The translations under genes were made by a program, and so were the position numbers. This document shows positions 46,766-58,256 of a stretch of DNA of 64,000 bases, in pieces. The stretch lies in NCBI GenBank assembly GCA_902587515.1, contig CACILM010000001.1, positions 124,001 to 188,000 of the forward strand. The letters run 5' to 3'. The notes under the pieces were generated by a model that saw only the letters and a list, made by a program, of their open reading frames with translations, did not search any database and had not been told where the DNA came from. Source of the stretch: an uncultured Pelagibacteraceae bacterium. Lineage in GTDB: Bacteria; Pseudomonadota; Alphaproteobacteria; Pelagibacterales; Pelagibacteraceae. Every line of letters begins with the position of its first letter. Within the stretch, counting starts at the first letter, position 1.

Positions 46766-48831
46766 TGTTTAAGATACATAAGGAAGAGTTAGAAGTTAAT
46801 GGTAAGAAATTAACTCTAGAGACAGGTAGAGTAGCAAGGCAAGCAGATGGTGCTATAATTGCTACATTAGGTGAGACAGTAGTAATCGCAACTGCAGTAG
46901 GAGCTAAAAAAGTTGCCGAAGGTCAAGACTATTTTCCCCTGTCAGTAAATTATCAAGAAAAGTACTATGCAGCTGGTAAAATACCTGGAGGATATTTTAA
47001 AAGAGAAGCTAGACCTACAGAGGCTGAAACATTAATATCGAGATTAATAGATAGACCTATTAGACCTTTATTTCCCTCTGGTTTTATGAATGAAGTTCAA
47101 GTGCTTCCAACAGTTTTATCTTACGACAGTGAAAACCAGCCAGACATTTTATCAATTGTTGCATCTTCTGCAGCTTTAGCTATATCAGGATTACCTTTTT
47201 TAGGTCCGATAGCGGCAAGTAGAGTTGGATATAAAAATGGAAAGTACTTATTAAATCCATCAGTAGAAGAATTAAAAGAGTCCGAGTTAGACTTGGTTGT
47301 TGCTGGAACTAAAGATGCAGTTCTGATGGTAGAGTCAGAAACATCAGGATTATCTGAAAAGATTATGTTAGATGCAGTAAAATTTGGGCATGAAAATTTT
47401 GTACCAATTATTGAAGCAATTGAAAAACTAGCAAAAAAAGCTGGAAAGACAAAATGGGAAGTAGATGAGGTAGATCACTCAAAAATTAAAAAGAAGATAG
47501 CTGAAAAATTTGAAAATGATTTAAGAAGTGCTTTTAAAGAAATTGATAAAAAAAAAAGATCTACAGCTATTTCAGAAATTGAGACACAATGTAAAGAAAT
47601 GTTTGTAGAGGACGAAACTGTCACAGAAAACCATGTAATGAGCCAGTTAAAATCTTTAGAAAAAGATATTGTTAGAACAGCAATTTTAAAAGAAAAGAAA
47701 AGAATTGATGGAAGAGGTTTAGCAGATGTTAGACAGATTAAATGTGAAGTAGGTGTATTACCAAGAACGCATGGATCTGCTTTATTTACAAGAGGAGAAA
47801 CCCAGGCTCTTGTAGTTACTACACTAGGAATGTCGGATGATGAACAAAGATTAGAAAGTCTAGAGGGTATGCAAAGATCAAACTTTATGTTGCACTACAA
47901 TTTTCCTCCATTTTCTGTTGGAGAATGTGGAAGAATAGGTACTGGTAGAAGAGAAATTGGCCATGGAAAACTTGCTTGGAGAGCAATAAATTCAACATTA
48001 CCAAAAAAAGAAAACTTTCCATATACATTGAGAGTAGTTTCAGAAATAACAGAGTCGAATGGATCTTCGTCAATGGCAACAGTGTGTGGAACCTCCTTAT
48101 CGTTAATGGATGCAGGAGTACCTATAAAGGAGCCAGTTGCTGGAATTGCTATGGGGTTGATTAAAGAGGGTGAAGACTTTTCTGTTCTTTCTGACATTTT
48201 AGGGGACGAAGACCATCTAGGAGATATGGATTTTAAAGTTGCTGGCACAAAAAATGGAATTACCTCACTTCAGATGGATATTAAAATTACGGGTATTACT
48301 TTTGAAATAATGCAAAAAGCTTTAGAGCAAGCAAAAATTGGAAGAGAACATATTTTAGGTGAAATGAACAAAGCTATTAAAACTTCAAGAAAAGAGTTTT
48401 CAAAACACACACCAAAAATGGAAACGATAACAGTAGATAAAAAAGATATAGCAACAGTTATAGGTAAAGGTGGAGCAACAATTAGAGAAATAGTCGAAAC
48501 TTCTGGAGCAAAAGTTGATGTAAAAGATACAGGTGAAGTAACTATTGCAGCTTCAGACGAAAACTCAAGAAATAAAGCAATTGAATTTATTAAAAATTTA
48601 GTTGCTAAACCAGAGATGGGTAAAATTTATAAAGGTAAAGTTGTAAAAATTATGGAATTTGGAGCCTTTGTTAATTTTTTAGGAAAACAAGATGGTCTAG
48701 TGCATATATCTGAATTAGCCGCTAAAAGAGTTGCAAAAGTTAACGATGTGGTCAAAGAGGGCGACGAAGTTTCAGTTAAGGTTGTTGGTTTCGATAGAGG
48801 AAAAGTTAAACTATCAATGAAACAGGTATAA
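46765..48831 (+). CDS. pnp: Polyribonucleotide nucleotidyltransferase (PNPase)
   Basis: 688 aa. Two RNase PH-like domains are present, the second with [31 protein letters not shown] and the catalytic-site region [25 protein letters not shown] domain ([15 protein letters not shown]) and an S1 domain ([29 protein letters not shown]) complete it. PNPase degrades RNA phosphorolytically from the 3' end. The conserved housekeeping block ends here; two accessory-looking genes follow. Confidence 0.98.
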   Translation: MFKIHKEELEVNGKKLTLETGRVARQADGAIIATLGETVVIATAVGAKKVAEGQDYFPLSVNYQEKYYAAGKIPGGYFKREARPTEAETLISRLIDRPIRPLFPSGFMNEVQVLPTVLSYDSENQPDILSIVASSAALAISGLPFLGPIAASRVGYKNGKYLLNPSVEELKESELDLVVAGTKDAVLMVESETSGLSEKIMLDAVKFGHENFVPIIEAIEKLAKKAGKTKWEVDEVDHSKIKKKIAEKFENDLRSAFKEIDKKKRSTAISEIETQCKEMFVEDETVTENHVMSQLKSLEKDIVRTAILKEKKRIDGRGLADVRQIKCEVGVLPRTHGSALFTRGETQALVVTTLGMSDDEQRLESLEGMQRSNFMLHYNFPPFSVGECGRIGTGRREIGHGKLAWRAINSTLPKKENFPYTLRVVSEITESNGSSSMATVCGTSLSLMDAGVPIKEPVAGIAMGLIKEGEDFSVLSDILGDEDHLGDMDFKVAGTKNGITSLQMDIKITGITFEIMQKALEQAKIGREHILGEMNKAIKTSRKEFSKHTPKMETITVDKKDIATVIGKGGATIREIVETSGAKVDVKDTGEVTIAASDENSRNKAIEFIKNLVAKPEMGKIYKGKVVKIMEFGAFVNFLGKQDGLVHISELAAKRVAKVNDVVKEGDEVSVKVVGFDRGKVKLSMKQV

Positions 48832-48847
48832 TTATACTCATTCAGTA

Positions 48848-49756
48848 TTGAGAGAAAAAATAAATATAAAAAAAATAGATCAATTAAATCAAAGAGCTTC
48901 CAAAATACTGGAAATCAAAGATGTTTATTTGAATGATACTTTTTTCAAAAGTGTAACAAAATTTATAGAGGAACAAGATCTTAAACCAATTAATCAAATA
49001 ATAAAATTACTTTACTTATCTGGAAACGAAAAGTTTCCTGTTGGTAAAATAATGTTGAATAAAAAAAATAGAAAAATAGTTGGATTTGTGGGTACTTATT
49101 ATTCAATAAGAACTGAAGAAAATGAAAAATTACTTTTTTGTAATATTCATAGCTGGATTGTAGTAAAATCTTTTAGATTGTATTCGTATTATTTAATATC
49201 AGATCTTTTAAATAAAGATATTTCGCTAACAGCTTTTACTCCAATTCAATCTTTGAAGGGACTTTTATTAAAACTTGGATTTAAAAAATTTTTTGTAGTA
49301 GAGCATTTCATTTTTGCTTTAAGCATTTTTAATCTAAAAAAAAATAAATTTAAAATCTTAAATAATGAAACTGAAATAATTTCAAACTTAGATAAAAAAA
49401 CAAAACTTATATTCAAAAATTATCATGACGAAATATATCATAAAATTTTTTTGAAAAATGATTCAGGTGAAAATATTTTTATAATAGGTACAAAAATAAA
49501 AAAAAAGGGTTTTAATGTCTTTAAAATTCTATACATCTCAAATACTAAAATTTTTAAGTCAAACTATAATGAAATCTTAAATATGATAGGCAAAACTTTT
49601 AAAGTACTCTTAATATCTAAGTACTCTTTGGAAAATGAAGATTTTGCCTATTTAAAAAGCAAACTTCTAATTTTTTCTAGGCCAAGAGATTTGTATAGTC
49701 GTGCATCTCATCAAATACAAAGCTACGATATCCTTAACTCTGATCTAATACTTTAA
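48848..49756 (+). CDS. GNAT-like protein of unknown function
   Basis: 302 aa from a TTG at 48848; no ATG lies near the N-terminus. I do not recognise a named family. The first ~160 residues look like a GNAT fold: PVGKIMLNKKNRKIVGFVGTYYSIR, the beta strand LLFCNIHSWIVVKSFRLYSYYLISDLL, then TAFTPIQSLKGLLLKLGFKKF, in which the acetyl-CoA loop is replaced by VKSFRLYS. The rest is Lys/Ile/Asn-rich and lacks motifs I can name. It sits between pnp and a DUF2334 deacetylase, 30 nt upstream of the latter, suggesting a small two-gene insertion. A role in glycan or surface modification is speculation from the neighbour. Confidence 0.6.
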   Translation: MREKINIKKIDQLNQRASKILEIKDVYLNDTFFKSVTKFIEEQDLKPINQIIKLLYLSGNEKFPVGKIMLNKKNRKIVGFVGTYYSIRTEENEKLLFCNIHSWIVVKSFRLYSYYLISDLLNKDISLTAFTPIQSLKGLLLKLGFKKFFVVEHFIFALSIFNLKKNKFKILNNETEIISNLDKKTKLIFKNYHDEIYHKIFLKNDSGENIFIIGTKIKKKGFNVFKILYISNTKIFKSNYNEILNMIGKTFKVLLISKYSLENEDFAYLKSKLLIFSRPRDLYSRASHQIQSYDILNSDLIL

Positions 49757-49785
49757 ATTTTCAAAATATATTTTATAATTATCAA

Positions 49786-50550
49786 ATGCTTAATTATTAC
49801 AAAAATCTTTTTTCAAAGTATACCGGGTTACTTATAAGGATGGATGACATTTCTGAAAATATGCGTTGGGATTACATGGACAAATGTGAATTGTTATTTG
49901 ATAAGTATAAAATAAAACCTCTTTTAGGAGTTATACCAATTAATAGAGATCCAGAACTTCTGAAATATCCTAGGAATGATAAATTTTGGGAAAGAGTGAT
50001 CAGTTGGAAAAACAAAGGTTGGGAAATCGCAATGCACGGTTGTCATCATTTGTATACTCAAAAATCTTACAAAAAAGATATATTTAACTATGGAGGTAAC
50101 TCTGAATTTTATGGCTTAGATTATTCTGACCAATTAAAAAAAATAAAAACTGGTTCTTTGGAATTCACAAAAAGAAAAATTCCAATCAGAAGTTTTTTTG
50201 CTCCTAATCATAATTATGATAAAAACACTTTAAAAGCCTTAAAAGAAGATGGAATAAAAATCATTATCGATGGATATGGACTTTTTCCTTATTTTAAATA
50301 TGAGTTACTTTTTATTCCGCAACTTTTCTATAAAGAAATATTCTTACCTTTTGGTATTCAAGCTACGCAAATACATATAAATTATTGGGAGTCTCATAAT
50401 TTACAGAGATTCGAAAAATTTTTAGAAAATTATCACAAAAAAATCAAGGATTTAGATTATATGGTAAGTATTGCCTCAAAAAATTATTTACAAAGTTTTA
50501 CCAATTTATTTGTTGAGAAGACTATAAAAACTGTCAGAATTTTTAAGTAA
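49786..50550 (+). CDS. DUF2334 polysaccharide deacetylase-like protein
   Basis: 254 aa. LLIRMDDISENMRWDYMDKC (metal-binding Asp-Asp), KIKPLLGVIPINRDPEL, WKNKGWEIAMHGCHHLYTQ (metal-binding His region) and FFAPNHNYD form the DUF2334 variant of the NodB fold. No signal peptide is seen, so a cytoplasmic substrate is likely. It follows the GNAT-like gene and ends overlapping convergent fabI by 8 nt. The substrate is unknown. Confidence 0.82.
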   Translation: MLNYYKNLFSKYTGLLIRMDDISENMRWDYMDKCELLFDKYKIKPLLGVIPINRDPELLKYPRNDKFWERVISWKNKGWEIAMHGCHHLYTQKSYKKDIFNYGGNSEFYGLDYSDQLKKIKTGSLEFTKRKIPIRSFFAPNHNYDKNTLKALKEDGIKIIIDGYGLFPYFKYELLFIPQLFYKEIFLPFGIQATQIHINYWESHNLQRFEKFLENYHKKIKDLDYMVSIASKNYLQSFTNLFVEKTIKTVRIFK

Positions 50551-51328
50551 TATTTTTTGGATCTGGCATTCCTACTTTATTGTATCCGGCATCGACGTAA
50601 TGTATTTCTCCAGTTACTCCTGCAGCAAGATCACTTAATAAATATAAAGCTGAATTACCTACATCATTAATATCAACATTTCTTTTTAAAAAGGAATGAT
50701 CTTCATTCCATTTATATAAAAACTTGGCATCACCTATAGCAGAGGCAGCTAAAGTTTTTATAGGTCCCGCACTAATTGCATTAACACGAATTTTCTTTTG
50801 TCCTAAATCTCTAGCTAAATATTTTACACTAGCTTCTAAGGCTGATTTACAAACACCCATTACATTGTAATTAGGAATTGCTTTACTAGACTCATAAGTT
50901 AACGTTAACAAACTTCCATTTTCTCTCATAATTTTAGATGCCTCTTTTGAAACTTCTGTGAAGGAGAAACATGAAATAAGCATACTTCTTAAAAAGTTGT
51001 CTCTTGAAGTGTTTAAATACTCTCCTGATAACTCGGACTTATCCGAAAAAGCTACAGCATGAACAACAAAATCTATATTTCCCCATTTCTCTTTTATTTC
51101 CGCAAACATTTTAGTCACGTCATTTTTTTGTTCTACATCACAACTAAAAGTAACTTTAGAGTTTAATTTTTCTGCCAATGGAATCACTCTTTTTTTTAAT
51201 GCATCACCTAAATAAGTAAATGCTAATTCTGCACCAGCTTCTGAGAGTTTTTGAGATATACCCCAAGCTATAGAACGTTCATTAGCAACACCCATTATTA
51301 AGCCTTTTTTTCCTTTCATTAAATTCAT
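50543..51328 (-). CDS. fabI: Enoyl-[acyl-carrier-protein] reductase (NADH)
   Basis: 261 aa; Met4 (MKGKKGLIMG) is an alternative start. The SDR-type NAD motif is GVANERSIAWGISQKL, and the FabI active site Tyr-x6-Lys reads PNYNVMGVCKSALEASVKYLA. It reduces the trans-2-enoyl-ACP in the last step of each elongation cycle. Operon order fabA-fabB-fabI divergent from irr is the standard alphaproteobacterial arrangement. Confidence 0.97.
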   Translation of the reverse strand: MNLMKGKKGLIMGVANERSIAWGISQKLSEAGAELAFTYLGDALKKRVIPLAEKLNSKVTFSCDVEQKNDVTKMFAEIKEKWGNIDFVVHAVAFSDKSELSGEYLNTSRDNFLRSMLISCFSFTEVSKEASKIMRENGSLLTLTYESSKAIPNYNVMGVCKSALEASVKYLARDLGQKKIRVNAISAGPIKTLAASAIGDAKFLYKWNEDHSFLKRNVDINDVGNSALYLLSDLAAGVTGEIHYVDAGYNKVGMPDPKNIT

Positions 51329-51330
51329 AA

Positions 51331-52542
51331 TTATACCTTTTCAAAAACTAAAGTAGCGTTCGTTCCTCCGAAACCAAAACTATTTGACATTATAGAATTT
51401 AAACTTACTTCTTTTTCGACCGTGGTCACAATTGGATATTTTTTTGCCTCTTCGTCCATATCATTTATATTAGCAGAAGCAGCTATAAAATTATTTTTCA
51501 TCATAATTAAACTATAAATAGCCTCGTGGACTGAGGTAGCTCCCAGAGAGTGACCTGCAAGAGATTTTGTCGAGCTAATTTTTGGTTTGTAATCTTTGAA
51601 AACTTCTCCTACAGCTTTTAATTCAGTTATGTCTCCAACAGGCGTAGAAGTACCGTGAGTATTAATGTAATCAATTTTATTTTTTGCTGAGTTCAAAGCC
51701 ATCTTCATGCATCTAACCGCACCTTCACCTGACGGAGCAACCATATCATAACCATCTGATGTGGCTCCATAGCCAGTTAACTCTGCATATATTTTTGCAC
51801 CTCTTGATTTAGCATGCTCATATTCCTCCAAAACCAAAACTCCACCACCACCTGAGATAACGAAACCATCTCGAGTTTTATCATATGGCCTTGAAGCTTT
51901 TTCAGGGGTATCATTATATTTTGAAGATAAAGCAGTCATGGCATCGAACATGGCAGTCATTGCGAAATGAACTTCATCACTGCCACCTGCAAAAATAATT
52001 TTTTGTTTCCCCAGTTGAATTAATTCCATTGCGTTACCGATGCAATGCCCACTAGTTGCACATGCAGAACTAATAGTATAGTTAACTCCTTTAATTTTAA
52101 AAGGCACTGCAAGAGTTGCTGAAGCTGTACTCGACATCGTTCTTGGAACTACAAATGGTCCCATTCTTTTCGGACTTTTTTCTCTTGTTTTGTCTGCCGC
52201 TAATATCACGTTTTCTATTGAAGGACCACCTGATCCCATAATCATTCCAGTCGATATGTTGCTCACATCCTTCTCTCCTAGCCCAGAGTCTTTAACTGCT
52301 TCATTCATCGAAATATAATTATAAGCAGACCCTGGACCCATAAATCTAATGAATTTTCTATCTACGTGATCTTCCAATTTGATATTTGGTTTACCATGAA
52401 CATGACTTTTTAAATTGTATTCTTTGTATTCTTCAGCAAATGTTATTCCTGATCTTGCATTCAACAATGATTTATAAACTTCTTCTTGATTATTTCCCAA
52501 ACAAGAAACTACACCTAATCCAGTAACTACTACTCTTTTCAT
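51331..52542 (-). CDS. fabB: 3-oxoacyl-[acyl-carrier-protein] synthase I
   Basis: 403 aa. The Cys nucleophile lies in [15 protein letters not shown], and the two catalytic His in [11 protein letters not shown] and [12 protein letters not shown], the Cys-His-His triad of KAS enzymes. Pairing with fabA indicates the KAS I type needed for unsaturated fatty acids. Its start overlaps the fabA stop by 4 nt, and fabI follows after 2 nt. Confidence 0.97.
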   Translation of the reverse strand: MKRVVVTGLGVVSCLGNNQEEVYKSLLNARSGITFAEEYKEYNLKSHVHGKPNIKLEDHVDRKFIRFMGPGSAYNYISMNEAVKDSGLGEKDVSNISTGMIMGSGGPSIENVILAADKTREKSPKRMGPFVVPRTMSSTASATLAVPFKIKGVNYTISSACATSGHCIGNAMELIQLGKQKIIFAGGSDEVHFAMTAMFDAMTALSSKYNDTPEKASRPYDKTRDGFVISGGGGVLVLEEYEHAKSRGAKIYAELTGYGATSDGYDMVAPSGEGAVRCMKMALNSAKNKIDYINTHGTSTPVGDITELKAVGEVFKDYKPKISSTKSLAGHSLGATSVHEAIYSLIMMKNNFIAASANINDMDEEAKKYPIVTTVEKEVSLNSIMSNSFGFGGTNATLVFEKV

Positions 52543-53042
52543 GATTTAAATAGTCCTACTTTTAAATTTTCAGCTGTGTAAATTATTTTATCATCAGCAC
52601 TCAGAATCCCATTTGCTAAACCAACAGCAGTCCCCTCTTTTTTTAAAACTCTTTTCATATTTATTTCATAAGTCGCGATTTTAATATTTTTTAAAACTTC
52701 ACCAGTGAATTTTACAGAATTTACACCTAAAGCTCTACCTTTTCCTGGTTCACCAATCCAACCTAAATAGAACCCAACTAGTTGCCACATAGCATCAAGG
52801 CCAAGACAACCTGGCATAACTGGGTCTTTTTTAAAATGACAATCAAAAAACCATAGGTTGTCTTTGATATCAAGCTCCGCTTTAATAAAACCTTTTTTAA
52901 ATTCACCTGTATCTTTTTTTATTTCTGTAATTCTATCAAACATCAACATTGGAGGTAGTGGCAGCTTAGCATTTCCCTCGCCAAATAATTTTCCCTCTCC
53001 ACACGAAATTAGCTCATCGTAATTGTAACTATTTTTTTGCAT
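52539..53042 (-). CDS. fabA: 3-hydroxydecanoyl-ACP dehydratase/isomerase
   Basis: 167 aa. The active site [30 protein letters not shown] contains the catalytic His and, on the following helix, the Asp of the FabA hot-dog fold. FabA makes the cis-3-decenoyl intermediate that commits to unsaturated fatty acid synthesis. It heads the fabA-fabB-fabI operon. The 92-bp spacer to divergent irr holds an ICE-like box. Confidence 0.97.
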   Translation of the reverse strand: MQKNSYNYDELISCGEGKLFGEGNAKLPLPPMLMFDRITEIKKDTGEFKKGFIKAELDIKDNLWFFDCHFKKDPVMPGCLGLDAMWQLVGFYLGWIGEPGKGRALGVNSVKFTGEVLKNIKIATYEINMKRVLKKEGTAVGLANGILSADDKIIYTAENLKVGLFKS

Positions 53043-53093
53043 GACTCAGAATTGTTTTACTTGATTTAGCAAAAGTTTCATATATATTTTGTT

Positions 53094-53110
53094 TTTAGAA
53101 TGATTATAAA
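53094..53110. promoter_or_regulatory. ICE-like (Irr) box in the fabA/irr spacer
   Basis: TTTAGAA-TGA-TTATAAA, a 7-3-7 imperfect palindrome resembling the iron control element TTTAGAA-N3-TTCTAAA bound by Irr in Rhizobiales. It lies 24 nt before the irr GTG. Its right half contains TATAAA, a possible irr -10 element, so occupancy could autoregulate irr. Confidence 0.6.
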
Positions 53111-53134
53111 GTAGATCAAAAAGCGAACTAAAAC

Positions 53135-53542
53135 GTGAAAAAAATAGACATTTTAAAAAAATTAAGATCTTCCGGGTTAAGACCGACTAAACAAAGAGTT
53201 GAAATAGCTAGATTTTTATTTGAAAGAGAAAAAACTTTCCATTTTACAGTTGAAAGTCTAAACAAACTTTTGACTAAAAAATCGGCTTCTAAAATTGCGC
53301 TAGCTACAATTTATAATACCGTCCACGCATTTAAAACAGCCGGACATTTAAGTGAAGTTGAAGTAAGAGGAAACAAAACTTATTTTGATACTAATGTTTC
53401 AAATCACCACCATTTTTATGATAGCGATACTTCAGAATTAATAGACATCGATGCGAATGATGTAATCATTCAAAAAATTCCAAAAGCACCAAATGGTAAA
53501 AAAATTAAGAATGTTGAGGTATTTATAAATTTGAAAAATTGA
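53135..53542 (+). CDS. irr: Iron response regulator Irr (Fur family)
   Basis: 135 aa from a GTG start. SSGLRPTKQRVEIARFLF and IALATIYNTVHAFKTAGHL form the winged helix, and GNKTYFDTNVSNHHHFYDSDTSELIDID carries the triple-His heme/metal region typical of Irr rather than Fur. Irr is a transcriptional regulator acting when heme is scarce, and is degraded or inactivated by heme. The protein starts directly at the first helix and lacks the N-terminal GCPWHD heme motif of the Bradyrhizobium form, as in many other Irr proteins. Its place divergent from fabA is conserved. An ICE-like box lies on each side of it. Confidence 0.92.
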   Translation: MKKIDILKKLRSSGLRPTKQRVEIARFLFEREKTFHFTVESLNKLLTKKSASKIALATIYNTVHAFKTAGHLSEVEVRGNKTYFDTNVSNHHHFYDSDTSELIDIDANDVIIQKIPKAPNGKKIKNVEVFINLKN

Positions 53543-53553
53543 CAGTTTGTCGC

Positions 53554-55761
<2,208 letters not shown>

Positions 55762-55762
55762 T

Positions 55763-56404
55763 ATGGAAATTGTTAAAACACAAAACTTAGAAAAATTAAA
55801 TCAAAATATCAAAGACGATTTTTTTAAAGTTCCAAATTTGAAATTTGATATTGTTAAATTAAAAGCTGACTTAAACATTGTATTAAAAAAAAAGAAATTC
55901 AACACTCTAGGTATTAAAAATTTTGGAGCTATTTCTATAAATCAAATTCCAGGTGATAAAAATTCTACCGAAGGTCACAATGTAAGAGGCACTTACTGGA
56001 CTATACCTGATGAAAAAGGTAAAGAAGTCGAGAGAGACAAAGCTATTGATGAGTCAAAATATACTGAAATAGTTCCCGAGTTTAAAAATACATATTTTGA
56101 GGAAGTTTATAATACTTTAAAAAAACATTTTAAGCTTGGAAGAGTTAGAATATTGTTAAAAGAACCTAGATCTACTCTCAGCTGGCACAGAGATCCAGAA
56201 CCAAGACTTCATATTCCAATAATAACGAACAAAGGTTGTAGAATGGTGATTGAAGATGTTTGCAAGCACATGCCAGCCGACGGATCAGCTACTATTACAA
56301 ATAATACGAAATATCATAATTTCTTTAATGGAGGTGAACAAGATAGGATACATCTTGTGGCGTGCGTTTTAGAAAACCCGTTTAAAAATGGCAGAGTTCA
56401 ATAA
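55763..56404 (+). CDS. Aspartyl/asparaginyl beta-hydroxylase-family Fe(II)/2OG dioxygenase
   Basis: 213 aa. The metal-binding core is SWHRDPEPRLHIPI (His-x-Asp, then the LHIPI strand), with the distal HN-FNGGEQDRIHLV segment supplying the third His and the 2-oxoglutarate-binding Arg. This matches the aspartyl/asparaginyl beta-hydroxylase family, which also includes lipid A hydroxylase LpxO; unlike LpxO there is no membrane helix. The substrate is unknown. It starts 1 nt after katG and overlaps the DUF2061 gene by 17 nt, so the three are one operon. It needs Fe(II) and O2, consistent with an iron-linked module. Confidence 0.83.
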   Translation: MEIVKTQNLEKLNQNIKDDFFKVPNLKFDIVKLKADLNIVLKKKKFNTLGIKNFGAISINQIPGDKNSTEGHNVRGTYWTIPDEKGKEVERDKAIDESKYTEIVPEFKNTYFEEVYNTLKKHFKLGRVRILLKEPRSTLSWHRDPEPRLHIPIITNKGCRMVIEDVCKHMPADGSATITNNTKYHNFFNGGEQDRIHLVACVLENPFKNGRVQ

Positions 56405-56630
56405 AGGAATTTATCTTACTGTAAAAGATATTTATCAAAGCAACAAAGGATCTCTTTTAAGAACCTTAATTTATACGATTGGTCACTTTTTAATTGCCAT
56501 AACAGTTTTAATGCTAATTTCTAATGTATCTTTCATGATCGCTTTAACTGATGCAATAGTTGAACCGATTGCTAACGCGGTTTGGTACTTTGTGCTAGAT
56601 AAAATCTGGACAACTAAATACAAGAAATAG
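56388..56630 (+). CDS. DUF2061 membrane protein
   Basis: 80 aa with two membrane helices (LLRTLIYTIGHFLIAITVLMLI and a C-terminal IVEPIANAVWYFVLDKIW). The pattern SLLRT..Y...H.L....L...ALTDAIVEPIANAVWYFVLDKIW fits DUF2061. The function is unknown. It is translationally coupled to the upstream hydroxylase and ends 1 nt from the convergent SH3 gene. Confidence 0.78.
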   Translation: MAEFNKGIYLTVKDIYQSNKGSLLRTLIYTIGHFLIAITVLMLISNVSFMIALTDAIVEPIANAVWYFVLDKIWTTKYKK

Positions 56631-56631
56631 T

Positions 56632-57075
56632 TTATAATAAACCCCACAAAATATCTTTTTTAATCCAACCTTTATATTCCTCTACACTAATCTTACACCA
56701 ATCATCTTTACACTTTTGAATTTTGCATAACCTACCTTTTTTAAGAATTGCAAAAGGCATAGAATAAATAGATGGTTTATTAAAAATTAATACGTCGTCT
56801 TCAATTGTAATGGCTGCTTTTTTTTTTGACAATTGTGAAATATGAATCCAGCCAGTATTATTTTCATGATCTCTTATTTTTCGAAAATTTTCAAATTCAT
56901 CTTGTATTAGAACAGGTAAAAATTTTTTGTTATAAAATAACTTAATAGGGTATTCAAAAGATGGCCCCTGTCTAAGGTTTACTTTATCGTTTCTCAACGT
57001 TAAAAAATATTCATTTGCAAAAAGATTTTGGAATAAAAAATAAAAAATAAAAATAATGAAACTAATTTTTAACAT
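56632..57075 (-). CDS. Secreted SH3-domain protein
   Basis: 147 aa. An N-terminal signal sequence (ISFIIFIFYFLFQNLFA) precedes two bacterial SH3-like units: the first begins LTLRNDKVNLRQGPSFEYPI and ends NNTGWIHISQL, the second ends CKISVEEYKGWIKKDILWG. This is the arrangement of small alphaproteobacterial periplasmic SH3 proteins. Binding to peptidoglycan is possible. It overlaps the ThiF-like gene by 7 nt. Confidence 0.85.
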   Translation of the reverse strand: MLKISFIIFIFYFLFQNLFANEYFLTLRNDKVNLRQGPSFEYPIKLFYNKKFLPVLIQDEFENFRKIRDHENNTGWIHISQLSKKKAAITIEDDVLIFNKPSIYSMPFAILKKGRLCKIQKCKDDWCKISVEEYKGWIKKDILWGLL

Positions 57076-57812
57076 CTATTTTTACAATGAGGGTTGAATG
57101 ATAATTTTACTTTTCTTAAATTTATCTTAATTGAGTCAAAAATCATCATTTGATTATCTAAACTATTCTTAAAACCCAGAATTGTTTTTAAAACTTCATT
57201 TGCTTGTAGTGATCCCAAAATTCCTGCAACTGGGGAGAAAATTCCATCTGTTTCACAATTTCTTTCCAATATAGGCATATCTGGCATAAAACATCTGTAG
57301 CAAGATACTTTCTTTTTAAAGTCAAATTTGTATAAGTGACCATCAAATTTACTGATTGCAGCAGAGATAAGTACTTTTTTCATTTTTTTACATTCATCAT
57401 TAATTAAGTATCTTGTCTCAAAATTATCTGTTCCATCACAAATTATATCAAAATCTTTGATTGTTGATTTAATATTCTTTGAAATTATCTTTTTTTTAAA
57501 AATTTTAATTCTAATTTTATTATTTATTCTATTAATACTATATTTAGCCTGGTCAACTTTATATTTACCTATATCGTTAGTGGTAAATAACGTCTGTCTA
57601 TTTAAATTACTAATTTCAATTTTATCTGGATCTGCAATTCCTATGGTTCCTACTCCAGATGTCGCTAAGTAAGTTAAAAGTGGGCAACCCAAACCTCCAA
57701 TACCAATTATTAATACTTTAGCATTAAGTATTTTTTTTTGTCCAGCTACTCCAACATTTTTAAGAATTATTTGTTTTTCAAACCTTTTAAAATCTTTTAA
57801 TCCTAATTGCAT
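57069..57812 (-). CDS. HesA/MoeB/ThiF-family adenylyltransferase
   Basis: 247 aa. The nucleotide-binding loop LIIGIGGLGCPLLTYLATSGVG, then DPDKIEISNLNRQTLF, CDGTDNFETRYLIND and the active-site region with SPVAGILGSLQANEVLK define the E1-like family that adenylates the C-terminal Gly of MoaD/ThiS-type proteins. One zinc pair is visible as SCYRC; the other is probably the terminal HCKNRC, with altered spacing. It lies in the coaBC-dut-ThiF order known from Alphaproteobacteria. Whether its partner serves molybdopterin, thiamine or tRNA thiolation cannot be told. Confidence 0.9.
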   Translation of the reverse strand: MQLGLKDFKRFEKQIILKNVGVAGQKKILNAKVLIIGIGGLGCPLLTYLATSGVGTIGIADPDKIEISNLNRQTLFTTNDIGKYKVDQAKYSINRINNKIRIKIFKKKIISKNIKSTIKDFDIICDGTDNFETRYLINDECKKMKKVLISAAISKFDGHLYKFDFKKKVSCYRCFMPDMPILERNCETDGIFSPVAGILGSLQANEVLKTILGFKNSLDNQMMIFDSIKINLRKVKLSFNPHCKNRC

Positions 57813-57815
57813 ATA

Positions 57816-58256
57816 CTATTTCAATCCAGTAGATCCAAAGCCACTAGTTCCTCTATCTGAATCATCTAGACTATCTACTTCCTTAAACTTAGCTTTAACT
57901 ATAGGACACAATACCATTTGAGCGATGCGTGCGCCTCTCTCAACAATAAAAGTCTTATTACTCAAGTTTATTAATATCACTTTTAATTCACCTCTATAAT
58001 CGGCGTCTATTGTACCTGGTGAATTAAGGACTGATATCTGACTTTTAGCAGCCAATCCTGATCTTGGTCTAATTTGTATTTCAAAATTTTTGGGTATAGA
58101 CACTGATATACCAGTTGGAATTATTGATGTTTTTCCTGGCTCAATTTTTATTTGTTTTTCAACATTAGCTGAAAGATCCATTCCTGATGAACCTTTAGTC
58201 TCGTATTTAGGAAGCTCGATATTTTTTGATAGTCTTTTAATTAAAACTTCTGTCAT
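57816..58256 (-). CDS. dut: Deoxyuridine 5'-triphosphate nucleotidohydrolase
   Basis: 146 aa. All five dUTPase motifs are readable: GSSGMDLSANV, RPRSGLAAK, GTIDADYRGEL, RGARIAQMVL and RGTSGFGSTGLK. It converts dUTP to dUMP, preventing uracil incorporation and supplying dTMP synthesis. It overlaps coaBC by 20 nt; the dut-coaBC pairing is widespread. Confidence 0.97.
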   Translation of the reverse strand: MTEVLIKRLSKNIELPKYETKGSSGMDLSANVEKQIKIEPGKTSIIPTGISVSIPKNFEIQIRPRSGLAAKSQISVLNSPGTIDADYRGELKVILINLSNKTFIVERGARIAQMVLCPIVKAKFKEVDSLDDSDRGTSGFGSTGLK

